NCBI GenBank assembly: GCA_023386885.1
Contig: JAEWIX010000003.1
Location: forward strand, 36,615 to 100,614
Direction of reading: 5' to 3'
DNA length: 64,000 nucleotides
Source: Pseudomonadota bacterium
GTDB taxonomy: Bacteria; Pseudomonadota; Alphaproteobacteria; Rhizobiales; Xanthobacteraceae
The first letter of the stretch is position 1, and the number at the start of each line of letters is the position of its first letter. The notes beneath the pieces were generated by a model that had not been told where the DNA came from, searched no databases, and saw only the letters and a program-made list of their open reading frames with translations. The position numbers were made by a program, and so were the translations under genes. Positions 24,789-33,692 of this stretch are shown piece by piece.

Positions 24789-26069
24789 CTACGCCTTCAA
24801 CGCCTGATCGAGATCGGCGATTAGATCTTCCTTGTCCTCAAGGCCGATCGATAGCCGCACCAGATCGGGACCAGCTCCAGCCTGTACCTTCTGCTCGTCG
24901 GTGAGTTGGCTGTGCGTGGTCGATGCCGGATGGATCACCAGCGACTTAGTGTCGCCGATGTTGGCGAGATGCGAGAACAGCTTGAGGTTCGACACCAGGC
25001 TGACGCCGGCGTCGTAGCCGCCCTTAAGCGTGAAGGTGAACAGCGCGCCCGCGCCCTTCGGCGCGTATTTGCGGGCGAGGTTGTTGTAACGGTTGCCGGC
25101 GAGGCCGGCATAGTTAACCTCGTTGACGGCAGGGTGTGCCGACAGCCACTCCGCGACGGCCTTGGCGTTGTCGCAGTGGCGTTGCATGCGTAGCGGCAGC
25201 GTCTCGATGCCGGTCAGGAACAGGAATGCATTGAACGGCGACAGCGCCGCGCCGAGATCGCGCAGGCCGAGCACGCGGCAGGCGATGGCGAACGCGAAGT
25301 TGCCGAACGTCTCCTGCAACTTGATGCCGTGATATTCCGGGCGCGGCTCGCTCAAGATCGGGTACTTGTTGTCGCGCGACCAGTCGAAGGTGCCGGCGTC
25401 GACGATGATGCCGCCGATCGAGTTGCCGTGGCCGCCGAGAAACTTCGTCAGCGAATGCAGCACGATGTCGGCACCATGGTCGATCGGGCGGATCAGATAG
25501 GGGCTGGCCAGCGTGTTATCGACGATCAGTGGCACACCGGCCTTGCGCGCGACGGCGGAGATTGCCTCGATGTCGGTCACCGAACCGCTCGGATTGGCGA
25601 GCGACTCGATGAAGATCGCCTTGGTGCGTGGCGACACCGCGCGTTCAAACGTCGCGATGTCATCGGGATCGGCCCACACCACGTTCCAGCCGAAGCTTTT
25701 GAACGCGTGGGTGAACTGGTTGATCGAGCCGCCATAGAGCTTGCGCGCGGCGATGAATTCGTCGCCGGGCCGCAGCAACTGCTGCAGCGCCGTGACCTGC
25801 GCGGCATGGCCGGAAGCCACCGCCACTGCGGCGGTGCCGCCTTCGAGCGCCGCAACGCGTTCCTCGAGCACCGCGGTGGTCGGGTTGCCGATCCGCGTAT
25901 AGATGTTGCCGAACGCTTGCAGGCCGAACAGCGAGGCCGCGTGGTCGGCATCGTTGAAGACGAATGACGTGGTCTGATAAATCGGCGTGTTGCGCGCGCC
26001 GGTGGTCGGGTCCGGCTGCGCACCGGCATGGATCGCGAGCGTGGCAAATCCGGGAAGGCGGTCGGTCAT
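24789..26069 (-). CDS. metY: O-acetylhomoserine sulfhydrylase (Cys/Met metabolism PLP enzyme)
   Basis: 426 residues, typical for the family. TTSFVFNDADHAASLFGL near the N-terminus, YTRIGNPTT, ALEGGTAAVAVASGHAA, VDNTLASPYLIRP and the PLP lysine in HSLTKFLGGHG (Lys209) are all present; HPASTTHSQLTDEQ is near the C-terminus. It makes homocysteine from O-acetylhomoserine and sulfide (direct sulfhydrylation) in methionine synthesis. It is a single gene here; no SAM riboswitch was recognised upstream. Confidence 0.93.
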   Translation of the reverse strand: MTDRLPGFATLAIHAGAQPDPTTGARNTPIYQTTSFVFNDADHAASLFGLQAFGNIYTRIGNPTTAVLEERVAALEGGTAAVAVASGHAAQVTALQQLLRPGDEFIAARKLYGGSINQFTHAFKSFGWNVVWADPDDIATFERAVSPRTKAIFIESLANPSGSVTDIEAISAVARKAGVPLIVDNTLASPYLIRPIDHGADIVLHSLTKFLGGHGNSIGGIIVDAGTFDWSRDNKYPILSEPRPEYHGIKLQETFGNFAFAIACRVLGLRDLGAALSPFNAFLFLTGIETLPLRMQRHCDNAKAVAEWLSAHPAVNEVNYAGLAGNRYNNLARKYAPKGAGALFTFTLKGGYDAGVSLVSNLKLFSHLANIGDTKSLVIHPASTTHSQLTDEQKVQAGAGPDLVRLSIGLEDKEDLIADLDQALKA

Positions 26070-26214
26070 TCTCAGGTCCTGTCTGCTTGAAAGGGCTTCA
26101 GCGGGCCGGCATGCTGCTGATCCGGCCGCGCGGCGTCAAGTCGGGTCGTGATCGCTGCGCGGATATGCTGCTTATCCTCGCTCGAAGGGAACAGAATGGC
26201 AGCGCGCCATGACT

Positions 26215-26808
26215 TCAGGCATTATTGTTCTTGTCTTCCTTGAGTTGGGCGGCGCGATCGGCGGCACCGGTATCGCCGCCGCCAACGCTGACTCGGTTGA
26301 GTGACAGCCGCATGCCCTGCGTCGGGATCGGGGCGCGTTTGGCGCTCAACGTGCGCGAATTGACGCCCATCCAGGAAATTTCCGACGACAGCCGGCCATA
26401 CTCGATCTTCGGGCAGCGATTCATCACCACTTTCAGTCCGGCCGCTTCAGCAAGCGCACAGGCCTCGTCGTTGCGAACGCCGAGTTGCATCCAGATCACC
26501 TTCGGCAAAGGATTGAGCGTCAGTGCATCCTTGACCAGCGGCAGGGCGGCATCGGAGTTGCGGAAGATGTCGACCATGTCGATCGGCCGATCGATATCGG
26601 CGAGCGAGGCCACGAACGGCTTGCCCATCAGGCTCTTGCCGACTTGTCCGGGGTTGACCGGGATCATATCGTAGCCGCGCTGCGCCAGATACTTGAACGC
26701 GAAGTAACTTGGCCGCACGTTGACCGGAGACGCGCCGACCATGGCAATGGTCTTCACGCTATTCAGAATGCTGCGAATGTAATTGTCGTCATAGGTGTCG
26801 TGGTTCAT
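26215..26808 (-). CDS. CoA-binding domain protein
   Basis: 197 residues from MNHDTYDDNYIRSIL (an ATG five codons earlier, at 26823, is possible). The Rossmann-like CoA_binding domain reads TIAMVGASPVNVRPSYFAFKYLAQRGYDMIPVNPGQ, with PKVIWMQLGVRNDEACALAEAAGLKVVMNRCPKIEY in the second half, as in YccU-type proteins. These bind CoA or a nucleotide; no reaction is established. It ends before, and is on the same strand as, metY. Confidence 0.9.
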   Translation of the reverse strand: MNHDTYDDNYIRSILNSVKTIAMVGASPVNVRPSYFAFKYLAQRGYDMIPVNPGQVGKSLMGKPFVASLADIDRPIDMVDIFRNSDAALPLVKDALTLNPLPKVIWMQLGVRNDEACALAEAAGLKVVMNRCPKIEYGRLSSEISWMGVNSRTLSAKRAPIPTQGMRLSLNRVSVGGGDTGAADRAAQLKEDKNNNA

Positions 26809-26859
26809 TTGTAACGCGATCATTCTATAAAGTGCCGTCGTGGATCGAGTGAGGGCGGA

Positions 26860-27687
26860 CTAACGATCCTGCCAGGTCGGTACGCGCTTTTCGACGAAGG
26901 CGCAAATACCCTCCTCGGCATCGCGCGCCATCATGTTTTCGGTCATCACTTCGGAGGCGAAGCGATAGGCATCGGCAAGGCTCATTTCGACCTGACGATA
27001 GAATGCTTCCTTGCCGATCCTGATGGTATGGGCCGACTTGCGCGCGACCTGCTGGGCGAGAGCGATGGCGGCATCGCGCTCTGTGCCGTGAGCGGCCACA
27101 CGATTGACGAGGCCGATCTCGCGCGCGCGGCTGGCGGTTATCGGCTCGCCGGTCAGAAGCATTTCCATCGCTTGCTTGCGTGGGACGTTGCGCGACAGCG
27201 CCACCATCGGTGTCGAGCAGAACAAGCCGATATCGACGCCCGGTGTTGCGAAGGTCGCCTGCTCGGATGCAATCGCAAGATCGCAGCTTGCGACCAGTTG
27301 GCATCCGGCGGCGGTGGCGACGCCTTGCACGGCGGCGACGACGGGTTTCGGCAGGGTGACGATGCTTTGCATCATCGCGCTGCAGGCGGTCATCATCTGC
27401 GCGAAGAACGCGCGGCCGCCGTCGGTATCCGCGCGCCGCGCCGTCAATTCCTTGAGGTCGTGGCCGGATGAAAACGCTTTGCCGCTGGCGGCGATCACCA
27501 CGGCGCGCACGGCCTTGTCGTCGCGGGTGGCATCGATTGCCGCATGGAGATCGGCGATCAGGGCTTCCGACAGGCAGTTGCGTGCTTCGGGACGGTTCAG
27601 GGTCAGGACCGCTACATCGCCGACCTGCTCGTGCAATAGGATCGGGGGAGGAGATAGTGGCGCGCGAAGGGGGTGGGCAGTCATCAT
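26860..27687 (-). CDS. Enoyl-CoA hydratase/isomerase family protein, ECHDC3-like
   Basis: 275 residues, crotonase fold. The oxyanion-hole segments AFSSGHDLKEL and VQGVATAAGCQLVASCDLAIAS are present. The second catalytic region reads VDIGLFCSTPMVALSRNVPRKQAMEMLLTGEPI, the version found in ECHDC3-like proteins, where the hydratase catalytic glutamates are not conserved. So it binds acyl-CoA but may not hydrate enoyl-CoA. The two adjacent ATG codons at 27684-27687 make the start slightly uncertain. Confidence 0.85.
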   Translation of the reverse strand: MMTAHPLRAPLSPPPILLHEQVGDVAVLTLNRPEARNCLSEALIADLHAAIDATRDDKAVRAVVIAASGKAFSSGHDLKELTARRADTDGGRAFFAQMMTACSAMMQSIVTLPKPVVAAVQGVATAAGCQLVASCDLAIASEQATFATPGVDIGLFCSTPMVALSRNVPRKQAMEMLLTGEPITASRAREIGLVNRVAAHGTERDAAIALAQQVARKSAHTIRIGKEAFYRQVEMSLADAYRFASEVMTENMMARDAEEGICAFVEKRVPTWQDR

Positions 27688-27918
27688 GCAATCCATCGGC
27701 TCGTGGTTCGATCTAACATTTGCATTCCGTTTCGGCGATCTGTGTCGCAAATGTGAGGATCAAAGAACCACTAGCAAATACAAATTTTAGTGGAGCCTGG
27801 ATTTGACATTGGCTTTCTGAGGTTGCCGCAAAGCGCGGAGAAAATGTCAAATCCGCGCCACTGGCGAGGAGCGTCATCGTACTGTAACAGAGGGCGGCAA
27901 GCGAGAGTGAGAGGTAGC

Positions 27919-28350
27919 ATGGCCGTTGCGAAAATGAGCGTCGCCGAACTGGAGGCGTTTCTTCAGAGGGAGTTTCCGCAAGCCGTCGGCATGGGAGACG
28001 TTTCCATTGAAAGCGCCGATGGCGCGACGTGTCTGGTGCGCCAGCAATACAGCGAGCGTATGCTGCGTCCCGGCGGCACCGTATCAGGTCCAACGCTGAT
28101 GTTTTTGGCCGATCTGGCGATGTATGTGGTGCTGCTCTCCGCCATCGGCCCGGTCGGGCTGGCGGTGACCACCAATCTCAACATCAATTTCCTGCGCAAG
28201 GGGCAACCGGGACAGGATGTGCTCGCGGCGGCGCGCCTGCTGAAACTCGGCAAGCGCCTGGCGGTGGGCGAGGTGACGCTGTTGTCGGGATCGTCGCCCG
28301 ATCCAATCGCCCACGTCACGTCGACCTATTCCATTCCAAATGCTGGCTGA
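27919..28350 (+). CDS. PaaI-family hotdog thioesterase
   Basis: 143 residues. Hotdog fold signature LRPGGTVSGPTLMFLADLAMYVVLLSAIGPVGLAVTTNLNINFLRKG: the helix carrying the conserved acidic residue (AD) and the TTNLNINFL strand. It probably hydrolyses short or aromatic acyl-CoA esters in the cytoplasm. GAGAGG lies before the ATG at 27919, which decides the start. It lies just before the rplM-rpsI operon and is divergent from the ECHDC3-like gene. Confidence 0.88.
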   Translation: MAVAKMSVAELEAFLQREFPQAVGMGDVSIESADGATCLVRQQYSERMLRPGGTVSGPTLMFLADLAMYVVLLSAIGPVGLAVTTNLNINFLRKGQPGQDVLAAARLLKLGKRLAVGEVTLLSGSSPDPIAHVTSTYSIPNAG

Positions 28351-28502
28351 ATTTCACGGTAATTAAATACCATATTTTCAAGCCATTGAAATCACGTCAA
28401 AATTCGCCGTGCACGGGCATTGACGTTGCCGCGTGCGGCCTCTAAAAGCTCGCTCGTCCGCTGCAATCGGCGCGGGCCTAATCCCTTTCAGGAATGCCTC
28501 AC

Positions 28503-28967
28503 ATGAAGACGTTTTCGGCAAAGCCCGCCGAAGTCACCAAGAAGTGGGTGGTCATCGACGCCAGCGGTCTGGTCGTCGGACGCCTCGCGACGCTGGTGGC
28601 GATGCGGCTGCGCGGCAAGCACCTCCCGACCTATACGCCTCACGTCGATTGCGGCGACCATGTCATCGTCATCAACGCCGCCAAGGTGGTGCTGACGGGC
28701 CGCAAGCGTGACCAGAAGGTCTATTACAACCACACCGGTTTCATCGGCGGTATCAAGGAGCGCAGCGCGAAGTCGATCCTCGAGGGTCGCTTTCCCGAGC
28801 GCGTGCTTGAGAAGGCCGTCGAGCGCATGATCCCGCGCGGGCCGCTCGGCCGTGTGCAGATGGGCAATCTCCGGGTTTATGCCGGTGCGGAACATCCGCA
28901 CGAAGCTCAGCAACCGGAAGCCGTCGATATCGGCGCGATGAATCGCAAGAACAAGAGGGCCGCATAA
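28503..28967 (+). CDS. rplM: 50S ribosomal protein L13
   Basis: 154 residues. Starts MKTFSAKPAEVTKKWVVIDASG; LVVGRLATLVAMRLRGKHLPTYTPHVDCGD and PRGPLGRVQMGNLRVYAGAEHPHEAQQPE are diagnostic of bacterial L13. It binds 23S rRNA early in large-subunit assembly. One base separates its stop from the rpsI start, the universal rplM-rpsI operon. The ATG at 28503 has TTTCAGGAA upstream; the GTG-type start at 28494 is less likely. Confidence 0.98.
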   Translation: MKTFSAKPAEVTKKWVVIDASGLVVGRLATLVAMRLRGKHLPTYTPHVDCGDHVIVINAAKVVLTGRKRDQKVYYNHTGFIGGIKERSAKSILEGRFPERVLEKAVERMIPRGPLGRVQMGNLRVYAGAEHPHEAQQPEAVDIGAMNRKNKRAA

Positions 28968-28968
28968 G

Positions 28969-29445
28969 ATGTCCGATACCATGCAGTCTCTCGATCAATT
29001 GGCCGCGCTGAAGACGGCAGCTCCCGACGCGCCGAAGCACGTCAAGAAGGTCGACAAGCAGGGCCGTGCCTATGCCACCGGCAAGCGCAAGGACGCGGTC
29101 GCCCGTGTCTGGATCAAGCCGGGTGCCGGCAAGATCATCGTCAACACCCGCGAGGTCGAAGTGTATTTCGCGCGTCCGGTGCTGCGCATGCTGATCCAGC
29201 AGCCGCTGGTCGCGGCGGCACGGGCAGGGCAGTACGACGTGATCTGCACCGTTACCGGCGGCGGCCTGTCTGGCCAGGCCGGCGCAGTACGTCATGGCCT
29301 GTCCAAGGCGTTGACTCACTTCGAGCCGGATCTGCGCGGCGTTCTGAAGAAGGGCGGCTTCCTGACCCGCGACTCGCGTGTTGTCGAGCGTAAGAAGTAC
29401 GGCAAGGCCAAGGCCCGCCGTTCGTTCCAGTTCTCGAAGCGCTGA
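28969..29445 (+). CDS. rpsI: 30S ribosomal protein S9
   Basis: 158 residues with the alphaproteobacterial N-terminal extension (about 30 residues rich in Ala and Lys) before the core RAYATGKRKDAVARVWIKPGAGKIIVNTR. The C-terminal tail KKYGKAKARRSFQFSKR reaches the ribosomal P-site tRNA. Second gene of the rplM-rpsI operon, followed by a strong terminator. Confidence 0.98.
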   Translation: MSDTMQSLDQLAALKTAAPDAPKHVKKVDKQGRAYATGKRKDAVARVWIKPGAGKIIVNTREVEVYFARPVLRMLIQQPLVAAARAGQYDVICTVTGGGLSGQAGAVRHGLSKALTHFEPDLRGVLKKGGFLTRDSRVVERKKYGKAKARRSFQFSKR

Positions 29446-29487
29446 TCGCTTTCAGTCTTTTTCCGCAATCGCGGATACCATTTTGCC

Positions 29488-29515
29488 AAAGGGCGCCTTC
29501 GGGCGCCCTTTTCTT
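29488..29515 (+). terminator. Terminator of the rplM-rpsI operon
   Basis: Stem AAAGGGCGCC / GGCGCCCTTT with a TTCG tetraloop (29488-29511) followed by TTCTTT, 43 bases after the rpsI stop. Confidence 0.92.
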
Positions 29516-29670
29516 TGTCGGTGTCATAATACTTTTCATTTGATATGATTTTCGCTGAAAACTTGCCTGTGCATACAAACGAATTGCAAATGCGTGTCGC
29601 CTAGATTCTCCCACGGCTGAGGATTCCCTTTTCCCGATAAACCGCACGCCGAATTGCCGGTAACGACACA

Positions 29671-30915
29671 ATGTCGCTTGACACCTCAACGCTCTATCTC
29701 GTGGCAACATTGGTCGCCGCGCTCCTGGGAGTCATGTTGCTGTTCTTCGGACAGCAGGAGAACATTCCAGCGCTGAAATGGTGGGGCGCCGCCTATATTC
29801 TCGGAGCCAGTTCAGTCGCGGCATCGACGCTCACGAACTCGCTGCTTGCCCATCAACTCTCGCTGACACTGAACGCCGTCGGATTTGCAGCCTGCGGCAT
29901 TGTCTGGGGCGCGGCGCGCGTGTTTCACGGCCGCGCGCCGAACTGGCCGTATATTTTGCTCGGTGCGTTCGTCTGGATGGCCGCACTCAGTCTCTTCGCG
30001 CCGATGACGCCGGCGCTGCGGATGACGATCGGCGCTGCGATTATCGCCGTCTACGCCATGTTGACCGCGAGCGAACTCCTCACGGAGCGTCGCAAGACGA
30101 TGAAACGCCGCTGGCCTTCCTTCATCGTGCCGGTGCTTCACGGGTTTGTGCTGATGCTGCCGATCCTGCTCGGCGACTACTTTCGTGGCGACGATGAGGC
30201 GTTCGGCGACAGCGTGTGGGCGACGGTATTCGCCATCGAGCTGGTGCTGTACGCGGTCGGCACCGTCTTCATCATTTTCATGCTGGTGTCGGAACGAACG
30301 GTGCGTGCTCATAAGGCCGTGGCGTCGCTTGATCCGCTGACCGGTATCTTCAATCGTCGCGGCTTCGCTGAAGCGACCGCGCGCATGATCGAACGAGAGG
30401 CCGATGCCGGGCGGCCGGTGACGGTGATGATCCTCGATATCGATCATTTCAAATCGATCAACGATCGCTTTGGCCATGCGGCGGGCGATGACGTTCTCTG
30501 TCGGTTTGCCGGCACCATCACCAACACATTGCGGATCACCGATCTTTGCGGCCGTATCGGCGGAGAGGAATTCGCCGCGTTGTTGCCGTGCTCCATGGAA
30601 GAGGCACTTTTGGCCGCGGAGCGGGTGCGCGAGGCATTCGCCAGCAGCGGGATCGTGATTTCGGAAACACCGGTCGAAACCACCGTCAGCATCGGCGTCG
30701 CGGGTGGACCGGTCGGCACCGAACTCGATGTGTTGCTCGCCGCGGCCGACACAGCGCTCTATCAAGCCAAGCGTGGCGGTCGCAACCGTGTGCAGTCGGC
30801 GTCGGAGGAGCCGGTGTCGCTGGAGCAGGGGCGTGTCAACACGGCGGGCCAGATCGCGCATGACCCACGGCCGGCGCTCGCGTTCAATGGCGCTGCGGTC
30901 CACGCAGGCGCTTGA
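29671..30915 (+). CDS. Membrane-bound diguanylate cyclase (GGDEF)
   Basis: 414 residues. Six hydrophobic helices occupy about residues 5-205, then a GGDEF domain (about 220-375): DPLTGIFNRRGF, the active-site loop GGEEF (297-301), and an intact inhibitory I-site RITD (288-291), five residues ahead. It should make cyclic di-GMP from two GTP and be feedback-inhibited. The membrane part resembles no named sensor domain. Cyclic di-GMP often controls exopolysaccharide, and such genes lie 10 kb away, but a link is inference. Confidence 0.93.
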   Translation: MSLDTSTLYLVATLVAALLGVMLLFFGQQENIPALKWWGAAYILGASSVAASTLTNSLLAHQLSLTLNAVGFAACGIVWGAARVFHGRAPNWPYILLGAFVWMAALSLFAPMTPALRMTIGAAIIAVYAMLTASELLTERRKTMKRRWPSFIVPVLHGFVLMLPILLGDYFRGDDEAFGDSVWATVFAIELVLYAVGTVFIIFMLVSERTVRAHKAVASLDPLTGIFNRRGFAEATARMIEREADAGRPVTVMILDIDHFKSINDRFGHAAGDDVLCRFAGTITNTLRITDLCGRIGGEEFAALLPCSMEEALLAAERVREAFASSGIVISETPVETTVSIGVAGGPVGTELDVLLAAADTALYQAKRGGRNRVQSASEEPVSLEQGRVNTAGQIAHDPRPALAFNGAAVHAGA

Positions 30916-30963
30916 GGCATCTGCTAACGCGCCGTTTACCATTCCGACATTATCATCGTCGGC

Positions 30964-31200
30964 ATGAACACGGCTCGCCATCAAACACCGAATGCAGCCC
31001 TGATGTCGCTGGAAGCCGCCGCGGCTTCGGCGCGTAGCGGCTTCGCTTGCATGTTCTCGACGTCGGACGAATACGAGTCCGCGTTGATCACCGAGCGGCG
31101 GGCGCAGGGGCGCTATGCCCAGCCGCGCCGCAACTGGCCGGTCGCCGCATTTGTTGGCGTTGCGTTGATCGTCGCCGGCAGCGCCATCTGGATGTTCTGA
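30964..31200 (+). CDS. Hypothetical small C-tail-anchored protein
   Basis: 78 residues: a polar N-terminal part and a single C-terminal hydrophobic helix (WPVAAFVGVALIVAGSAIWMF) ending at the stop. That layout suggests a tail-anchored inner-membrane protein. It follows the diguanylate cyclase by 48 bases on the same strand and might be co-transcribed. No family recognised. Confidence 0.6.
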   Translation: MNTARHQTPNAALMSLEAAAASARSGFACMFSTSDEYESALITERRAQGRYAQPRRNWPVAAFVGVALIVAGSAIWMF

Positions 31201-31271
31201 TCCGATCCGGCTTCAACACGCTGCGATATTGCGATAGACCGATGGTCCCACCATGCGAGGCCATCGTCATC

Positions 31272-31574
31272 ATGATCACTGAAATTGCCCAGATCGAAAT
31301 CAAGCCTGGCTCCGAAGCCGACTTCGAGGCAGCCGTCGGCAAGGCGCGCGCGGAATTCGGCAAGTCGAAAGGCTTTCACGGTTTCGAACTGCACCGTTCC
31401 ATCGAGAAGCCGCAGCGTTATCGGTTGATGGTCAAGTGGGCGACGCTGGAAAACCACACCGTGGATTTCCGCGGCTCCGAGCAATTCGCCGCATGGCGCG
31501 CGCTGGTCGGGCCGTACTTCGCGTCGCCGCCGGAGGTCGAGCACACCGAGACGGTGGTGACCGCGAACGGTTGA
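31272..31574 (+). CDS. Antibiotic biosynthesis monooxygenase (ABM) family protein
   Basis: 100 residues, ferredoxin-like fold. MITEIAQIEIKPGSEADFEAAV, GFHGFELHRSIEKPQRYRLMVKWATLENHTVDFRGSEQFAAWRALVGPYF is a classic ABM pattern (EIKPGxxxxFE, the W...H...F segment). Members act as small monooxygenases or heme-degrading enzymes, but many have no known substrate. The ATG at 31272 is preferred over the longer frame, which is the translation of an overlapping gene. Cytoplasmic. Confidence 0.88.
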   Translation: MITEIAQIEIKPGSEADFEAAVGKARAEFGKSKGFHGFELHRSIEKPQRYRLMVKWATLENHTVDFRGSEQFAAWRALVGPYFASPPEVEHTETVVTANG

Positions 31575-31586
31575 CGGCCGGTTGAA

Positions 31587-32711
31587 TCAGGCAGTTGCCG
31601 TTTGATCCGGCCAGAGGTGGTTCAACACCACCTTGATCACCGCGATCAATGGCAGCGCCAGCGCGAGCCCCCATAGTCCGAACAGCACACCGAGGAATAT
31701 CTGCGCCGCGAACAAGGTCGCGGGCGGAATGCTGATGGCGTGACGCTGGATCAGCGGCGTCAGCACGTTGCCCTCGAGAAATTGCACGGCGAGATAGAGC
31801 CCGAAGGCGCTGATGATCGCGGTGAGGCCGGAGCCGAGGCTGGCCAGCACGATCAGGCAGCCGGCAAGGATCGCGCCGACGTTCGGAATGAACGTCAGCA
31901 GGCCGGTGATAAATCCGAGCACCAGCGCGCCGGGTATCCCGATGAGCGTCAGTCCGATCCACGTCAGGAGGAACAGCGTGGTCATCGTGGCCATCTGGCC
32001 GAGCAGCCAGCGGCGCAGCGTTTCGCTAATGTCGTCGATCAGGCGCGTTGCTTCAGGAAGTCGCTGTCGCGGCACGAAACGCAGGATACCGTCGCGATAG
32101 AGTTTCGGCTGGGCCGCCAGCAAAAGCCCGAGGAAGATCACCACGAAGAAATTGCCGACGCCTTCAAAAACCCCGGCGAGGATTTTGATGGTCTGGCTGA
32201 CGATCGCGCCGGTTCCCGATGCGATAGTGCTGGCATCGGGAAGTTTCGGGCCGCGCGAGGGGGTGGCTGGTGTGGCCGGTGTCGTCGTGACGTCGGTGAC
32301 GCTTGTTTTGGTGCTGCCGAGATTGAGGAAACTGGTGTCGACGCCTTGCTTCTCGAGAAAATCCTTGGCGTTGCCGAGTTGCGCGCGGATCGTTGAACTC
32401 AAGGCGGTGACCTGCTGGGCGATGGTCGCGCCGCCGAGCACGACGACGCCGGACAGGAGCCCTGTAAACAGCACACAGACGATCACCAGCCGCAGCGTCT
32501 GGCTGCCGCCGAATACCCGTCGCAACAGATCGGCCATCGCGGTGAGGAAGACGCCGAACAGGATTCCGGCGAACAACATGAACAGCGTCGCGGCGGAATA
32601 CCACGCCAGTGCCAGGGCAGCGGCGAATGCGACAATGCCGATGCCGCCGGTGGCAATGGAACGCGCAAGGGATTGCCGCGCCAGACCCTGATCCTCGGGC
32701 GTACCGTCCAC
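31587..32711 (-). CDS. AI-2E family transporter (PerM-like)
   Basis: 374 residues with about eight membrane helices: two to three near the N-terminus, a coiled-coil-like cytoplasmic or periplasmic region (about 80-150, with a Thr/Pro-rich insert), then the C-terminal helical block containing FLTWIGLTLIGIPGALVLGFITGLLTFIPNVGAIL and the PxIG-like segment. Family members export AI-2 in E. coli (TqsA) or act as Na+/H+ antiporters; the substrate here is not known. It is convergent with the ABM gene. Confidence 0.87.
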   Translation of the reverse strand: MDGTPEDQGLARQSLARSIATGGIGIVAFAAALALAWYSAATLFMLFAGILFGVFLTAMADLLRRVFGGSQTLRLVIVCVLFTGLLSGVVVLGGATIAQQVTALSSTIRAQLGNAKDFLEKQGVDTSFLNLGSTKTSVTDVTTTPATPATPSRGPKLPDASTIASGTGAIVSQTIKILAGVFEGVGNFFVVIFLGLLLAAQPKLYRDGILRFVPRQRLPEATRLIDDISETLRRWLLGQMATMTTLFLLTWIGLTLIGIPGALVLGFITGLLTFIPNVGAILAGCLIVLASLGSGLTAIISAFGLYLAVQFLEGNVLTPLIQRHAISIPPATLFAAQIFLGVLFGLWGLALALPLIAVIKVVLNHLWPDQTATA

Positions 32712-32854
32712 GTTGAACCCCTCGATTCTGATGGCCTCAGTCTTTATGCAAACCAGCGCCGGATCAAGCTGTCACGACTGTGCGCATCGCTAGCCATTGC
32801 TTCTTTTTTGCGAACGACCGTGTCAGGTTGGCCGCACATGGCGGGGACGACGGT

Positions 32855-33547
32855 ATGAATTTCAAATGGATCGGGTTGCTCGGTTTGATGGCCGCGCTTT
32901 ATGTCGGCGACCGGATCAGGATCGAGCGACCCGCCCACAAATATCGTCTGTCGATGAGCATCGACACGCCCGATGGCCTCAAGTCGGCTTCCGGGATCTA
33001 TTCGGTGCATCCGGATCGCAACTACGACCGCCACGGCAAGACGACCATCAAGGGCGATGCGCTTTACGTCGATCTTGGGCAGGGCCGCAATCTGGTGGCG
33101 CTGATGGCGCATGGCAAAGGCGGGACAGACATGGAGGCTGCCAGCTATCTTGCATTGCGCGCTTTCAGCGCGCGCGGCCGACACGTTTCGTTTTCGGATA
33201 TCGGCGCGATGACCGGCAAAGCCGCGGTCACAGGCGAATTCATTCCCGTCCTGTTGAGTTTCGCCGATATCAACGATCCGAAAACCGCACGCGTGGTCGA
33301 GCCGGATGATCTGGCGAGCGTGTTGGGCGAGGGCGTCAGGCTGCGTGGCGTCAATGTCGAAGTCGTTCCCAACGGCCTGTGGCCGGTGGATTTCGGTGGC
33401 TTCCTCGGTGAGCCTGTTACGCGCGGTATCGTTACGCACCTGCCGTGGTGGACACGACCGGAGCGGCCTGCGGCTCAAGCGCTTGCCGCCGCCGGGCTCA
33501 CGCCGCCCGAGGCGTTCGCGGCGGAGGCCGCATTCACGCGGCCCTGA
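32855..33547 (+). CDS. Hypothetical membrane-anchored protein, 230 residues
   Basis: Begins MNFKWIGLLGLMAALYVGDRIRI, a probable signal anchor, followed by a largely beta-rich region (YRLSMSIDTPDGLKSASGIYSV, KGDALYVDLGQGRNLVALM) and FIPVLLSFADINDPKTARVVEPDDL near 150. No domain was recognised. GGGGAC before the ATG at 32855 supports this start over 32780. It is divergent from the AI-2E-type transporter (143-base gap) and convergent with glnA. Confidence 0.75.
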   Translation: MNFKWIGLLGLMAALYVGDRIRIERPAHKYRLSMSIDTPDGLKSASGIYSVHPDRNYDRHGKTTIKGDALYVDLGQGRNLVALMAHGKGGTDMEAASYLALRAFSARGRHVSFSDIGAMTGKAAVTGEFIPVLLSFADINDPKTARVVEPDDLASVLGEGVRLRGVNVEVVPNGLWPVDFGGFLGEPVTRGIVTHLPWWTRPERPAAQALAAAGLTPPEAFAAEAAFTRP

Positions 33548-33617
33548 TCCGTCGCGCCAGGACCCGGGAATATCCGTGAGGTTCGGGCTACTCACGGCCC
33601 GCGCCCGTACAAATGAA

Positions 33618-33641
33618 AAGGGCGCCCCACAGGACGCCCTT
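33618..33641 (-). terminator. Terminator of glnA
   Basis: Minus-strand stem AAGGGCG / CGCCCTT closed by an inner two-pair extension, followed by TTTC, about 50 bases past the glnA stop. Confidence 0.7.
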
Positions 33642-33692
33642 CCAATTTCAGATGTCGGCCCAGACCCTGTGGGCGGATGATCAAGGCTCGAC

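Noticed and set aside
26070..26214. A SAM-II riboswitch upstream of metY
   Set aside because: The expected pseudoknot sequences could not be found on the minus strand.
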